DNA of 64,000 nucleotides from contig OY987243.1 of NCBI GenBank assembly GCA_963920765.1, positions 23,803,419-23,867,418 of the forward strand, given 5' to 3'. Source of the DNA: Ulota crispa (Eukaryota > Streptophyta > Bryopsida > Orthotrichales > Orthotrichaceae). The notes beneath the pieces are model-generated. The model had not been told where the DNA came from. It saw only the letters and a list, made by a program, of their open reading frames with translations, and ran no database searches. The position numbers were made by a program, and so were the translations under genes. Positions 37,594 through 50,352 of the stretch are shown piece after piece (position 1 is the first letter of the stretch; every line of letters begins with the position of its first letter).

Positions 37594-37951
37594 TAAATTT
37601 TAGATTTCTACCATCAAAAAGCTGAATTTGAGAATTTGGAATTCAGATTTGGGCTTAGAGACCGTGATTTTGTCTACAATCACAAAAAAAGTCTTAATTG
37701 AACAACACCCAAAGAAAAAGCTTAGTTTAGGAGAAAGTATAACTTTTAATTTTGTTTATAAAAAAGATAAGCTCTTTCATTGGGTTTTGTTCAATTAGAA
37801 CTTCTTTTGGGATTGTAGACAAAATCACGGTCTCTAAGTCCAAATCTGAATTCCAAATTCTCAAATTCAGCTTTTTGATGGTAGAAATCTAAAATTTTAC
37901 CTTGGAGTGTGGTGGGATAGTCAAGAAGGTGTGGTACGCATATCAATTCCC
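37594..37951. mobile_element. Foldback element, GGGAATTGATAT family, copy 1
   Basis: Arms of about 120 bp are inverted: the left arm has TTTCTACCATCAAAAAGCTG and the right arm has its complement CAGCTTTTTGATGGTAGAAA. Ends at the right in ATATCAATTCCC. The left terminal motif is lost. No coding. Confidence 0.65.
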
Positions 37952-37962
37952 TATTAGTTAAT

Positions 37963-38354
37963 GGGAATTGATATGTGCACCCTGGGGGTTGATATTTGCA
38001 CACCCCCCTTGGAGGCAAATTATAGATTTCTACAATCAAAAATATGAATCTGAGAATTTTGAATTCATATTTGGATTTAGAGATCTAGATTTAATCTAGA
38101 ATCATAAAAAAAAGCTGCAATTGAACAATACCCAATGAAAAAGCTTATCTTTTTTTAAAAACAAAAGTAAAAGTAACATTTTTCTCCATAGCTAAGCTTT
38201 TTCATTGGGTGTTGTTCAATTGCAACCTTTTTTATGGTTCTAAACTAAACCATGGTCTCTTAGTCCAAATTTGAATTTAGAATAATCAAATTTAGCTTTT
38301 TGATGGGAGAAATCTATAATTTACCTCCCAGGGGGTGTGCACATATCAATTCCC
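37963..38354. mobile_element. Foldback element, GGGAATTGATAT family, copy 2
   Basis: Starts GGGAATTGATATGTGCAC and ends GTGCACATATCAATTCCC, perfect 18-bp inverted ends, with related long arms inside. It lies 11 bp from copy 1. Confidence 0.75.
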
Positions 38355-38662
38355 TATTTAATTTGGGAAAAATCTTTCCCAAAACAGATTTTGGGATATT
38401 AAACTTTGCATTGAAGAGAATATTTTGTTGATTTGAATTTATTATTTTGATAATTCCTTCAAGAAATTTCATTGTTTAAAGAAATAATCCTAAAATTCAC
38501 TCTAAATCGTCAAAAATCTTTTACAAACATAAAATCCAAAAGTCCTAAAGTTGTGTTTTTCCCCAAATTAACAAATACTCCCAATTTGGCAGAAAATTAC
38601 CGGAAGAGCTTGTAACAAATTTCCTAAGGTTCCCAAACATTGAGCCCATTGATGACAAGTTA

Positions 38663-38976
38663 AGGTAGGAGCACCCATAAGCGTCAAACTAAGGGTTTTG
38701 AACAAGATGAGTATTAATAAATAGCTAGTAAATTATAGTATCCTAATAGGAACAAAAAAAAAGAGTTTGCACTCTTTCAAATGTATTATTTGGATATTGT
38801 GTGAATAAGTTATGAATTTTTAAAGAGCAAATTGCCATTGCATCCATAACCAACATTAAGGTTTCATGTTCACATGTTGCACATCCTTGTAATTACATCT
38901 ATTCATTTCCAAAGATTTTCCAAGATTTCAAAGGTGACGGTTATGGGGACACTAATGCTTATGGGTGTTCCTACCT
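38663..38976. mobile_element. AGGTAG-ended MITE, 'G' type, copy 3
   Basis: AGGTAGGAGCACCCATAAGC ... GCTTATGGGTGTTCCTACCT, flanked by TA on both sides; 314 bp. Confidence 0.7.
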
Positions 38977-39033
38977 TATAAGGCACCGCCATATCCAAGC
39001 CTCCAAAAAAGGTATTTGGGTATGAGGGTACTA

Positions 39034-39175
39034 AGGTAGAGGGTTCTAAAATGGTGCAGATTCTAAAAGCGTGCACTTCTAGGAATGGCTGGTATATTTC
39101 CCTCAAATACCTATATATTATTGATGAGTTAGGTGGGCTTTGCAAGAACCATCACTATTTTAGAGCCCTCTACCT
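39034..39175. mobile_element. AGGTAG-ended MITE, 'H' type, short copy
   Basis: AGGTAGAGGGTTCTAAAATG ... TATTTTAGAGCCCTCTACCT, flanked by TA on both sides; 142 bp. Ends resemble those at 47,665. Confidence 0.65.
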
Positions 39176-39236
39176 TAATCCATATTTGTACATTCCTTCT
39201 TGCAAAACCATGTGGTACTTGATGGAATGTTCTTAA

Positions 39237-39602
39237 CCCCTAAACTCTTGGTAGGTCACCCTGACCAACCCGGCTATAGTACTTTACACTTCTTTCAATG
39301 TTCATCTCAGCATTCAGCAATTATAACATTATTTCCTAAAGTTGCAGGAGTCAATAGTGCATGGTGCCTTTAGGAAGATTGCAAGAAGGACAACTTGGGA
39401 CCTAACACCGTGTTTCTAAATCTTATCACAATTTAAGTTACCTAAAAAGATGAATGCATCTTATGGGGTAATTTTTTGCCTTCCATGATGGACCATGTGT
39501 CATGATCACTTCTTAAACTAAAATCAGATGAAAAAGTACTTTTTTCTGTAACGAAACTTTTCAGAGCCGGAGGACATTTTCGTCCTCCTCTACGTTTAGG
39601 GG
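39237..39602. mobile_element. TTAA element, 0.37-kb class
   Basis: TTAA (39,233-39,236), CCCCTAAACTC; right end TACGTTTAGGGG, TTAA (39,603-39,606). The interior is unrelated by eye to the other TTAA classes. Confidence 0.75.
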
Positions 39603-39606
39603 TTAA

Positions 39607-41720
39607 AGTCCAGTTGGATCGGGGTCCCTCCAGCTCACCACCCACTGTGACTGGGCTCCCCATAAGATGAGGTGGAGTGCACACCACCCCCATTGCCGCC
39701 TTTCTCAATCCTGATCTTGTACCTCAACCAATTTAGATACCCTTCTCAAATCTTTGTTCAAATCATTTTTATCAAAAAAAAAAACTAAAAATCTTGGCAT
39801 GCATTCTATGAAAAACATAAAAAATATCAGACCTTTTAGAGTGTTCGGTTGGTCAATCCCCTTCCCTTGTCACTATTGGTTTGGTGGCTTGAATATTGTC
39901 ATTCCTAAAGGGAGCATTCCAAATTATATGACCACCTCGTTGAAAGAATTTTTTTTTAGGGCTGGGTAAGTTTTCCATACATATGTCCCGTGAAGTTGGT
40001 GAAGGTTCGAGATCTTTATGGAAGTTGGTAAAGCATACTCTCATAACATGTGTATATTTGTTGGATAGTGATGAGAGACATGAATTTTTATTGATTGATT
40101 AATTTTTGAACTACAATGGTTGCAAATGGCGTCACTTCAATCACTCACCTATCAATCTTGGTTTTTTTTATATTTTATTTCATTGAAAGAACAATCATGT
40201 GTGAAGACCTGAAAGAAGGGGCAATCCTTGTGAAAATATATGTATAAAAAGCAAAGTATCACTCATGTTCAACATGTGACACTTTTGTTTTTTCAAAATA
40301 ATGAAGTCCTTTACTACAAGGGAAAAAAGACCAATTTTTGGTGAATGATATACTCTCATATTGGCGAATACAAGTTTCACCAATTGCTTCCACGTGAATA
40401 GGTAGAAAACGAATAAAAGAATAGGATCCGTGTGAACACGGAAAATTTAAAATTTAAAATTAGTATTGCGTTGTTGTCAAATATATTTCAAAACTGTTGG
40501 TTTTTAGAACGTACTACTATCTATTCTTTAATTTAATATTACTGGTGGAAATTTTACAATTGAACTTGGGTGTACGGTGTATAGTCAAGAAGCTTTCAAC
40601 ATGAGACCTTACTATTGATATGATATGTTGACACACCCCATAAAGCCAATTAGAACATGTCACAAAATGATGATAATCTTTTGTTGCAAGACAAGTTCAA
40701 TTACCAAATTCAACCAAGTTCGCAATCAACATAACTTTCAAAAATGAATGCCATCTTTAAATCATTTTCACAGAGTTGTCGATTATTCTTTCCCAATTAG
40801 TCACACTTGCATGCATAAACATTGGGGTTTTCTTTTGTTTTCTTTCCTCTTTAGCAACTTTTGCCACACATGGACATCTACTCATACTCTTTTAATCTAA
40901 CTCTCATGGACTTGCGGAGCATCCCACATTCATTTGCAAGAGAATTTTCAACATCACACTTGTGTGAATAAAAAGTACATGGAAATTCTAGTTTTCGAAA
41001 CTTCTAAAATGTTGAGACATATTATAGGATCCTCAACTTAGTAGGCTTTATAGTTTCCAAATTTGCGATAGTGCATACATGTATTGGTGGTTTATCTTTA
41101 ATAAATAGAAACTTTATAAAGGTTTTAAATCATAATTTGAAAATTGGTCTGGATGGAATATAGTGCAGGCTGGATAATTGTGAAAGGTGGATTTTTTTTG
41201 GGAGTAGAACACAGTTGGAGTGTGTTTAAAAAGTGCACTTAATTAGGCTTGAAAATGCCCTTACTTAGGAATTAATAGTGCCCTTAGTTAGGCCTTGTTG
41301 TAACTTACCTGGTTGTGGAAATAAGTACGTTGTTGGAGTTATGTGTTTGCAATCTTGGTCTTGGGGATAGTTCAAGGGCAGTTCACAGTACACCCCACGT
41401 CTCACTAAAGTCTCAAAACCAGATTAGTTGAGAGCCAAAAGTTGAGATTTGGCAATTCATATTGTGTCTCCAGTCCTATGTCTAAGTTCATTGTATTTTG
41501 TCTACATGTAAGCACTGTTTGATAATTTTGGTGCCAAGATGATGGGACTTAATTCAACTTTTAGGTCATCCGTTTCACTATATCAACTTTCATCCCAAGT
41601 TTCACCAACATACTTGCATAAAATTTTCATGATTTTTGTTGTTTTCATTTTTTCCCTTAACACTAAAGCTAGGGTTTTTGAATTGTGGTGGTAATTACAA
41701 AGATGGGACATGGAACATAT
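39607..41720. other. Intergenic, no gene seen
   Basis: AT-rich; no recognisable domain, RNA gene or element end was found. Confidence 0.45.
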
Positions 41721-42596
41721 TGTATAGTACCCTAATGAAAGTATACATAAGTCCATTTTCCAACATTCAAAGAAGTTGGTATAACAAAGAATGTAATTGG
41801 AATTTTGTCCTCATATTTTTTGCATCTGATCCTTGTGCATTCCCAATCATGCATACCAAATTTCATCTCCTAGTAACCAAAATCCCATTTTTGGTGAATT
41901 ATTTTAATTAAAATTCATGGTTTTACTTGATAATTGATTATAAGAAATTGGTGATGAACTTTTGAGATTTGATTGCACAGATAAGTAGGAAACATCTGTA
42001 CACACATATTTTCTTTTAACTAAAATCTTCAAAAAGTTTCAAAAGTGCTCTATAGAGGTTTTCATGGTAAGGTGATCATGCCCAAATTTAGTAAAATAGA
42101 TATTTCTTTATGGTAATAAAGTTTTGCTATTTGACTCATATATTGTAATTAAGTTTGCACCTTTGGGCATGGTGATATGTTTACTTTGCCTAAAGCTAAT
42201 TAAAAAAATCAAAATATCTATTTTACTAAATTTGGCCATGATTGCCCTACCATGAAAACCTCTATAGAAGCAATATTGAAACTTTTTGAAGATTTTAGTT
42301 AAAAGAAAATATGTGTGTACAAATGTTTCCTACTTATTTGTGCAATCAAATCTCAAAAGTTCATCACCAATTTCTTATAATCAATTATCAAGTAAAACCA
42401 TGAATTTTAATTAAAATAATTCACCAAAAATGGGATTTTGGTTACTAGGAGATGAAATTTGGTATGCATGATTGGGAATGCACAAGGATTAGATGCAAAA
42501 AATATGAGGACAAAATGCCAATTACATTCTTTGTTATACCAACTTCTTTGAATGTTGGAAATGGACTTATGTATACTTTCTTTAGGGTACTATACT
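41721..42596. mobile_element. Long inverted-repeat (foldback) element 1
   Basis: The left arm (from GTATAGTACCCTAATGAAAG) and the right arm (to CTTTAGGGTACTATAC) are inverted copies of about 390 bp around a ~100-bp centre. The arms share sequence with the adjacent foldback 2. No protein. Confidence 0.75.
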
Positions 42597-43470
42597 GTAC
42601 AGTACTTGTTAGTATTGATAAGTAGAACCTGTTTTGGCATTTCAAAGAAGTTTGTATAACAAAAAATGTCAAGGTCATTTTAATCTCATATTTTTGGTAT
42701 ATGATTCTCATGCAATCCCAATTGACCATACCAAATCTTGGTTACTAAAAACCAAAATCTTATTTTTGGTAAGTTGTTTTGTGTCAAAATCATGGTTTTA
42801 CAAGAAAGATGATTAAAACACATTGGTGATGAATTTTTGAGAATTGATTGCATGGATAGGTAGGAGACATTCATACGCACATCTTTCCTTTTAACAAACA
42901 TTTTCAAAAAGTTTCAAATTTTCTCAATAGAGGTTCAAATGCTCAAGTGATCATGACCAATTTTAGTAAAATAGATAATTCTTCATGGTAATTAAATTGT
43001 GCTATTTGACCATATATTATGATTAAATCTATACCTTTGAACATGATGATATGTTTATTTTGCCAAAAGCTAATTAAAAAATGGAGATATTTATCTTAAT
43101 AAATTTGGTCATGATCACTTGAGCATTTGAACCTCTATTGAGAAAATTTGAAACTTTTTGAAAATGTTTGTTAAAAAGAAAGATGTGCGTATGAATGTCT
43201 CCTACCTATCCATGCAATCAAATCTCAAAAATTCATCACCAATGTGTTTTAATCATCTTTCTTGTAAAACCATGATTTTGACACAAAACAACTTACCAAA
43301 AATAAGATTTTGGTTTTTAATAACCAAGATTTGGTATGATCAATTGGGATTACATGAGAATCATATACCAAAAACATGAAATTAAAATGACCTTGACATT
43401 TTTTGTTATACAAACTTCTTTGAAATGCCAAAACAGATTCTGCCTATCAATATTAACTTATACTGTACAG
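42597..43470. mobile_element. Long inverted-repeat (foldback) element 2
   Basis: Outer motif CTGTACAG marks both borders. The arms (TTGGCATTTCAAAGAAG... and its complement) are inverted over about 400 bp around a short centre near 43,030. The arms diverge by a few percent. Predicted peptides at 42,907-42,686 and 43,158-43,379 are the same sequence read on the two arms. Confidence 0.75.
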
Positions 43471-44235
43471 AGCCCCTTACGGCCATTTCAAATGTATGCC
43501 TCATGGTTCAATCGTACAAGTTCTAAAACTTGGCTTCTAAGTTGGAATTATGTGCTTGTAAGTCCAACCCTCGAAAGAATTTCCACTATCAATTTAATGA
43601 TAAAGTACAAATTTGAAAAAAAAACTGAGAATTTTAATAATGCAACAAAGTTGTTTGTCAATTAGAAGTGTTGGTTCAAGGCTATACAATCAATCCTAAC
43701 TAATAACGTATGTCACATGGGAGACAATATGTTTCAATCATATAATAAGTTAATTGTACACCAAACACTGTGCCCCAATGAATTTAGATAACAAATAGAT
43801 AGTCATTGCCAAATGCCTTATATTAAAACATTACTAATAGGGCATTGATAAAAAAAAAACTTAACAAAATGTAAATCTTCAACTGACTATTGCATATAAT
43901 ATTCAAATGCCATTTTTGAAATTTATTTGATCTCAACTATGATTTGCCTAGGTGCAATACAAAAAATGAGACCTTGTTAATACTAAATCATTGAAACTTG
44001 CTCATGTATAGCCTAAACATCCCATTTCAAATGCATTGTCTTTTTTGAAAATAAAAATTGTCCTATCAAATTTTTACACATGTACACATTATGACAAATA
44101 ATAATATTGAATGTACACATATTCCATAAATTCAAAATAAACAAATCAAGAGGAGTCTTTACACCCCTATTCAGCTTCAACCAATCTAATATGTTGATCC
44201 ACTTCATAGTAAGCCAATTGAACCGAGGAACAAGA
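43471..44235. other. Intergenic, no gene seen
   Basis: AT-rich spacer with no recognised content. Confidence 0.4.
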
Positions 44236-44244
44236 TATTTATTA

Positions 44245-44675
44245 GGAGAAATTACAAATAGGGGCATGAAAACGTAAAATATTATAGATAAGAGCAATGT
44301 TTCAAAATAATTACAAATAGGGGCACAATTTCAAAAAAAATTGTAATTTTTTGTATTTTTTTTGGTTTGGACATTGGTTGATTAGATACATCACATTAAA
44401 TGTTAGCTAACTTCCAAAAACGGAAAAATCTCTCCAAATCAAGCCAAAAAAAAGGAAATTTAGTAAATGGGATGGCAGTTTTTGGAGATTTTAAATTTTT
44501 TTGGAAGTTAGCTTATATTTAATGTGATGTATCTAAATCAACCAATATTCAAACCAAAAAAAATTACAAAAAATTACTTTTTTTTTTGAAATTGTGCCCC
44601 TATTTGTAATTATTTTGAAACTGTGCCTCTATCTGTAATATTTTACATTTTCATGCCCCTATTTGTAATTTCCCC
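44245..44675. mobile_element. Mutator-like foldback MITE, different family
   Basis: 431 bp. Ends GGAGAAATTACAAATAGGGG and CCCCTATTTGTAATTTCCCC; arms of nearly 200 bp. Flanked by a perfect 9-bp duplication TATTTATTA (44,236-44,244 and 44,676-44,684). A 9-bp duplication is diagnostic of Mutator-type transposition. Confidence 0.85.
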
Positions 44676-44684
44676 TATTTATTA

Positions 44685-46158
44685 ATTTGGAAAAAAATGC
44701 AATTTTGGAATTTTGGAATTTACATTCTTGAATGCTTGTTTGTTGAATATTCTTTCAAGAACATAAAACCCAAAAATTTCAAAATCATATTTTTTCCCAA
44801 ATTAATGAATAGCGTGTTCAAGCAAACCATCTTTTGCTCCATAGTTGATGCTGGGGCCACACAGGCACTAGCCGTTTGAAACGGATGAGAAGTAACTTAC
44901 ATTTTTGGAAAACTAGGGGACAACCACTTTTCCAAGTTCTCATCCACTGTTCACCTAAAGATAACCTCTCCACCATTTCAGGGCAAGAGGTTTGGGACGA
45001 CAGTTTGTGAACTCTCAAAATTGACAGTTTTGTATAGACTAGAAAAATGGGCCCTGGGATGACAAAGAATCTGCTTTTCCACAAGCATGTAAGAACCGCC
45101 ACTTGTTTTTTACAAATTGCTGGTTTGAATTGGCAATTCTGGCCTGGGCGGCTCGGCCTTGAGTTATTTTTCTAAAAATGTATCAAATTTCACATAAAAA
45201 TAAAAGTAGAAATAAATAAAGCCTAATTCCACAAAAAATGTAGCCTAAACCAAAAGTAGAAGTTTGATGGCATGCCCACACTAGTTTAACAAAAATAATA
45301 ATATCTAGGGCTGTACCACCGAAGCCACGTGGAGTCGAAGATGGGCCAAAGCTGCGTTGCCCAGCATGAGCATCTTGACTAACAAAGACAAAACTGATTG
45401 GTATCCCTGTAGACAAATAGAAATCTTCAAATTTCAAATGAAAAAGTTATATTGGAAGATTTTTGGAATTTATGAGAGTTTTGAAGTTTGACTTGAAAAA
45501 AACGGTGTGTCCTACATGTGCACGTTTTGGCCATCTTCAAAAAGATCAAAACTATCCAATAGAGATTCGATTACTTTACATGTTGTACCTTGTGTGGACA
45601 ATTAAGTTGTGTACTATGACGGAAGTTGTGTACTATGACGGTTATAGGAAAAATTGGGAGTTCTTTAACAACACCTTGAAATGCCTTTTTGGGCATCGTG
45701 GGGTTGTATCCCCAGACCCTCAAGTGCGGTTTTGTTAATAATAAAAGTTGGTGAAACAATGGGGTGGGGAGTAGTGGTATCTTTAACAACACCTTGGAAC
45801 AATGTTTGGGCAGAAATCTTGATTTCACATGGTAAAATCAGGCAATTTTCATTTTCAGTAAATTTTTCACTAAATTGCATTGGATGTTTTCTATATTTAT
45901 AATTTTATGTATTATAATCAGTTACTTTTGTAAAATTTGATGGTTTTTTAGCCAATAATTTCAAATTTCATTGGTTATTTTGCAATTTCAACTAGCTAAC
46001 AACACTCTAAATGTTGGTTCTCCCCAAACATTACCTTAAAGATAGAATGGGAGGTTGGTGCATTGGAGTCATCTTAGAACTGAAACTTTAATATGCATAG
46101 GTTTGCCTCAATTTTTCTAGAACCCTTCCTGTCTTGACTCCTTATACTATTTATTCCA
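44685..46158. other. Intergenic, no gene seen
   Basis: Mixed composition; a short direct duplication TGTGTACTATGACGG occurs at about 45,609-45,640. No domain recognised. 45,970-46,035 shares words with 59,535-59,588 (GGTTCTCCCC..AACATT), which also lies beside a MITE fragment. Confidence 0.4.
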
Positions 46159-46462
46159 AGGTAAAATTTCATGGATACCCCTAAAGTTTGCAACATTTAC
46201 ATAGATACCCCTGTTTTTTCAGAAATTACACAAACACCCTTGGACCAAAATTCATAGGCATTTATTTGTTGTGCTCGTACTTTCTTCATGACCAATGTTG
46301 GAATGTAATGAAACAAAAGAAAAAAATGTGCACACAAAGGAAGAAGGGAAGTGGCATGTACAACAAAACAAATGTCTAAATTTTTTGGTTCAAGGGTATT
46401 TGTGTAATTTCTGAAAAAGCAAGGGCATCTATGTAAATATTGCAAACTTCAGGGCAAGTTTT
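46159..46462. mobile_element. Mutator-like foldback MITE, GGGAAA family, diverged copy
   Basis: Contains AAAATTTCATGGATACCCCT on the left and the inverted arm (TTCTGAAAAAGCAAGGGCATC) on the right, as at 61,471. The ends are decayed and no clear duplication is left. Confidence 0.65.
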
Positions 46463-46703
46463 TTTTGGGCAATTAAAGGTCCAACTGCCTCAAAATAAAA
46501 AGGTGAGCTTCAAGCCTATAGAAAAAAGGGATTTTTTTTTTCAAAAATTACTAGATTGCAATAATGGAAATTGCATTGTTGCCTAGACTTTCACAAAATT
46601 CTTATCAAATTGAGAATTGATACCATTATTTTATGATGAGATAGATCCAAAAGCACCATCAAAAAATTTAATTGTGCCAGATTCTCCTTAATTTCATCAT
46701 TAA

Positions 46704-47606
46704 CCCCTAAAGGACCATTGTCCCTTCAGAGGACAAATGGGATTTTGGGCATGTACCTATGGCTAAACTACTTTGCTTGATTTTTGAAAATTTTTATTGA
46801 AGGTGAGGAATTCAAAGATCTACGTGGGAATGTAATTTTTTTTCATTCCGGCATTTATTTAAGAAGTTATGCATGAAAATCTAGAAAATGCTTGCTCCTC
46901 GGGTAGCCAAAAACTTCTTTAAATATTTTGATTTTTCAAATAAAAATCTGAAATAGGTTCTTTAGACTTATATAGATGTGGGGAGCTTTGAATCATTCAA
47001 TTTTGATGGATGAGATGAGAGTTATGAGGAGTTTTTGTTTGCGGGCAATTCTAGATTCTCTACTCTAAAATAAGCTTTGAAGTCCTTTATGTTATTCAAT
47101 TTTCATTATTTTGGAAAAAAAAACAAAACCAAAGGATGTAGATTGTTTATTACAACATTATCACCATTGGGATTAGCATTTTTTGTTTTAATAATTAAAT
47201 TCTTAACAATTTTGTGTTTTGACTCATTCTCTACTTCTTTTTACTTATTATTTTTTCCCATGTGTTGTATAGTTCCAATTGATTTGAAAATTCTCCCACA
47301 CATACCTAATTTGGTAAAAACCTCAACTTTGCGTAGAGAATTTTTCTTGATATAGAAGTGGTCATTGGCTTCTGAAATTTTTGGGCAATACAAAAAAAAA
47401 CCTTTTTCTTCACTTCATATGTAAATATCTCACTCCTTTTCATTTGGAATAAGCTCATTATTTTTCCCAAGTACCTCATATTGTCTAAAGCAAGATCTTA
47501 CGGTTAGATTTCAAAAAAATAAAAATAAAATACCATTCCTTTCATCCCCCAAAAGTGGTAGTTTTCAAGGTTTTTCACAAAGAAAAGGGCTCGTCCTCTA
47601 GGGGTT
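46704..47606 (+). mobile_element. TTAA element, 0.9-kb class, copy 4
   Basis: TTAA (46,700-46,703), CCCCTAAAGGACCA; right end CGTCCTCTAGGGG, TTAA (47,607-47,610). 903 bp; interior as in 29,005. Confidence 0.9.
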
Positions 47607-47664
47607 AATAACCATGATGCTGCAAAAATCCATTTATAAGAGCCATCTTCAACTCCAACCAATA

Positions 47665-47990
47665 AGGTAGAAGGCTTGAAAACCGTCCAGGCTCTAAAAT
47701 CGCTCACCCTCCAAAATGTTCTAAGTCTATACATGTATTTTTTCATAGATTTCCAAAATGTACTAGTTGTGTACATTTGAGGAGGTGCACCATTTTAGAG
47801 CCCTATGACCTTTCCACTTCAAAATTTCATAACTAATTCTACAAAACTCCAAAAAATATGAAACAACTTAGGTGAGATATCAATTCTTCTTGTCTTTCAA
47901 GGAAATTTTACAGAAAAATATTTCAAGAAGTTCTACCTCCCCAAAATTCAGTTTCAGCCCTGAGATGGTTGGTTTTTGAGCCTTCTACCT
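47665..47990 (+). mobile_element. AGGTAG-ended MITE, 'H' type, copy 1
   Basis: AGGTAGAAGGCTTGAAAACC ... GGTTTTTGAGCCTTCTACCT, TA on both sides; 326 bp. Interior (CATTTTAGAGCCCTATG, CTTCAAAATTTCATAACTA) recurs at 56,211 and 63,246. Confidence 0.75.
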
Positions 47991-47992
47991 TA

Positions 47993-49213
47993 ATAGGGAT
48001 GGAGCCAGCAAGCTACAAACTATTTCAAAAAATTCCACACAGCCATCGGTCAGAAAACCAATAAAAAGAAACCCTGCTCAGTGGTATCCATGAAAATTTT
48101 CCAAGATTCTTCATGTAATTATGAAAGAATTTCTCACAAATGGCCGAGAATGATCTGCCTTGGGAGGCTTGGAGGGCTGAAACATGACAATGAAATATTG
48201 AAACCCATTAGCTTATAACTCCTATTCAACTGGCTACCGATGGCAATTCACAACCCTCAGTTTAGGTGTTCAGACACTACTGCAATTCTTTAAGTTTTAA
48301 CGGTTTTAGGCAAATTAGAATAGCTACAAAACTGAGCCTTGTTTCTTGTTATTTAATTTTTGTAATTTGACTGAAGGTTCGTTGGAAAGGTACCAAACAT
48401 TTCAATTGTTATTGGGTAACCATTATCCCCTCCAGCTTAGGGTTCCAATGAAGTTGTGGTGTAACTTCCAATAACCGACTGATAGGGGAGAGAAGGGAAC
48501 ATGCATAAAGTGGCTTACACTAAATTCTTTTAGCGGAGGATCAATAAAGGAGAAAGGGGTACATGCATAAATGGTTTACATTAAGTCCTTTTAGGAGAGG
48601 ATCAAGAGAGAGAGGGATACATTTGTAAAAGTGGTTTACACTGAAACTTTACTTTGAAGCAAATTGTTGGCTCTATTGATATAACAGGTACTTAAACCAG
48701 TCAATCATAAAATGAGGTGCTTCTACCATGCAGGTTTTGAGGATTTGTTGGATCACATGGCTGCTTGTCAACGTGGATTGAGGGTCTCTAAATACCCATA
48801 GTGGCCCAACAAGAAAAGAAAAGAAAATATTTTTTTCAAGGTTTTGGCATATTGCTTCACTACAGGACATAAAGGGCATACATTGACCATTGCTATTGCA
48901 CAAGGGTGTCCATTTATCTATATTAAAAAGTCAACCCTGAAGCACTTTTGCCATCACATCCGTCTCGGATAGAAAATAGTTATGGCTTTTGCACATGGAT
49001 GTTGTGAATCTAAAATAAACTCCCCTGCGCTTTCTGCAGTCACATCCCTCCTCTCTCATTTTAAAAATCCAAAAGTTCCAATTTCAATAGGTCAATCGAT
49101 CAAAGTGAACATGGACAAACTTCCCTTTCAGTACGAAAATATCATTCCTCTTATGGCTGGCCTAGTGTAAATCAAAATGTGCAGAACCTAATCATAAACT
49201 GGTCGGCCAAGTC
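47993..49213. other. Intergenic; holds a ~62-bp tandem repeat
   Basis: 48,486-48,645 has about 2.6 copies of a unit with GGAGAAAGGGGTACATGCAT and GTGGTTTACACTAA. No gene recognised in the rest. Confidence 0.5.
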
Positions 49214-49217
49214 TTAA

Positions 49218-49479
49218 TCCTTAAAGGACCGCTCTACATATTACATAGTAAATACGGACCGCTCTACATATTACATGGTAAATACGCTGCTGTACAATTG
49301 GCATTTGCTACCAATAAAAAGTTTTAATTTGGGATTTTGACTAGCTCACTAGAACCACATTGATCTATATTCTAACTTCTTTGTTGATCTCAAATGTAGT
49401 AAAGGTGTGGATGCATTCCAAATACAAGAAAATACTAAATATTGTATTGGCCGCAAAGGGCTCCTCGGTCCTTTAAGGG
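49218..49479. mobile_element. TTAA element, short class D, copy 2
   Basis: TTAA (49,214-49,217), TCCTTAAAGGACCGC; right end TCGGTCCTTTAAGGG, TTAA (49,480-49,483). Contains a 30-bp direct duplication (49,227-49,286). Its interior (CTCTATATTCTAACTTCTTT, TGGATGCATTCCAAATAC) matches 32,877-33,106 inverted. Confidence 0.7.
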
Positions 49480-49483
49480 TTAA

Positions 49484-50352
49484 AGGATTAACTCAAACAA
49501 AAACCGTGTTACCAGCACTCAATTAAAACACAAAGACGATTCATACCTGGTATTCCACGTGGCTCACAGACCAAAAGGCTTAACAGAAATAACAAGCAAA
49601 ACAGTTTCCTACAAACAGGATAAGTCAATTAACTTGGGCACTGCCAAATCAGCACTTTAGCTTCCATTAGCATGCGTTCCACATCCTTCTGTTTCCAGTT
49701 AACAAAAGACAAGTAGATAAAACTTCAACAGGAAACTAACGTACAACACAACGTTAGCCAACTCACAAAATCAATTAAAACCAACTGAATGATATCTTCA
49801 ATTCCAAGGGACAAGAGTGAAAAGTGAGAGCCGACCTTAACTCCGACTGAGCTCCGCGATTAGCATCAATCAGGAAAAAGACTTCCGACAGAGTCTCCAT
49901 AGGAATTCTCGTCATAGGCTTCATAATTGACAGCATCTTCCAAGTAAACAGAAGATTAAATATTACGGAAACAGCAGATCTACTACTTCTAGTCTGCACG
50001 TGTAACTAGGAAAAACGACACCCAGAACAAGCATCATATTCAACGCCTGCACTACGAATAATGCTCCACAGAAACGACATGAAATAAAACTACCATACAA
50101 CAACAACGACGATTTCCAGTTTCAATCCCTTGCAACTGCATGAGAAGCTCCAGGGGAAGACACTGCTGAACAACTCCAGGCTCCAACCTTCACAGCTTTT
50201 TATCGTTTTACTGTACACCGGATCTCCTCTGAAGGCAAGCATTCATAGGACGTGGCTCCTGCTGTTGATGGTCGAGAATGACAGAGCTTGCTGGTAAAAG
50301 TCGATGGATTGCCACCGTATATTTGAAATAGTGGTTTCTGATTATAGCTGAT
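49484..50352. other. 3' flank of PEX13
   Basis: Less AT-rich than the intergenic DNA. Part is probably the PEX13 3' UTR (minus strand). No further exon recognised. Confidence 0.35.

Noticed and set aside
42686..43379. Two near-identical peptides as duplicated genes
   Set aside because: They are the two arms of a foldback read in opposite directions.
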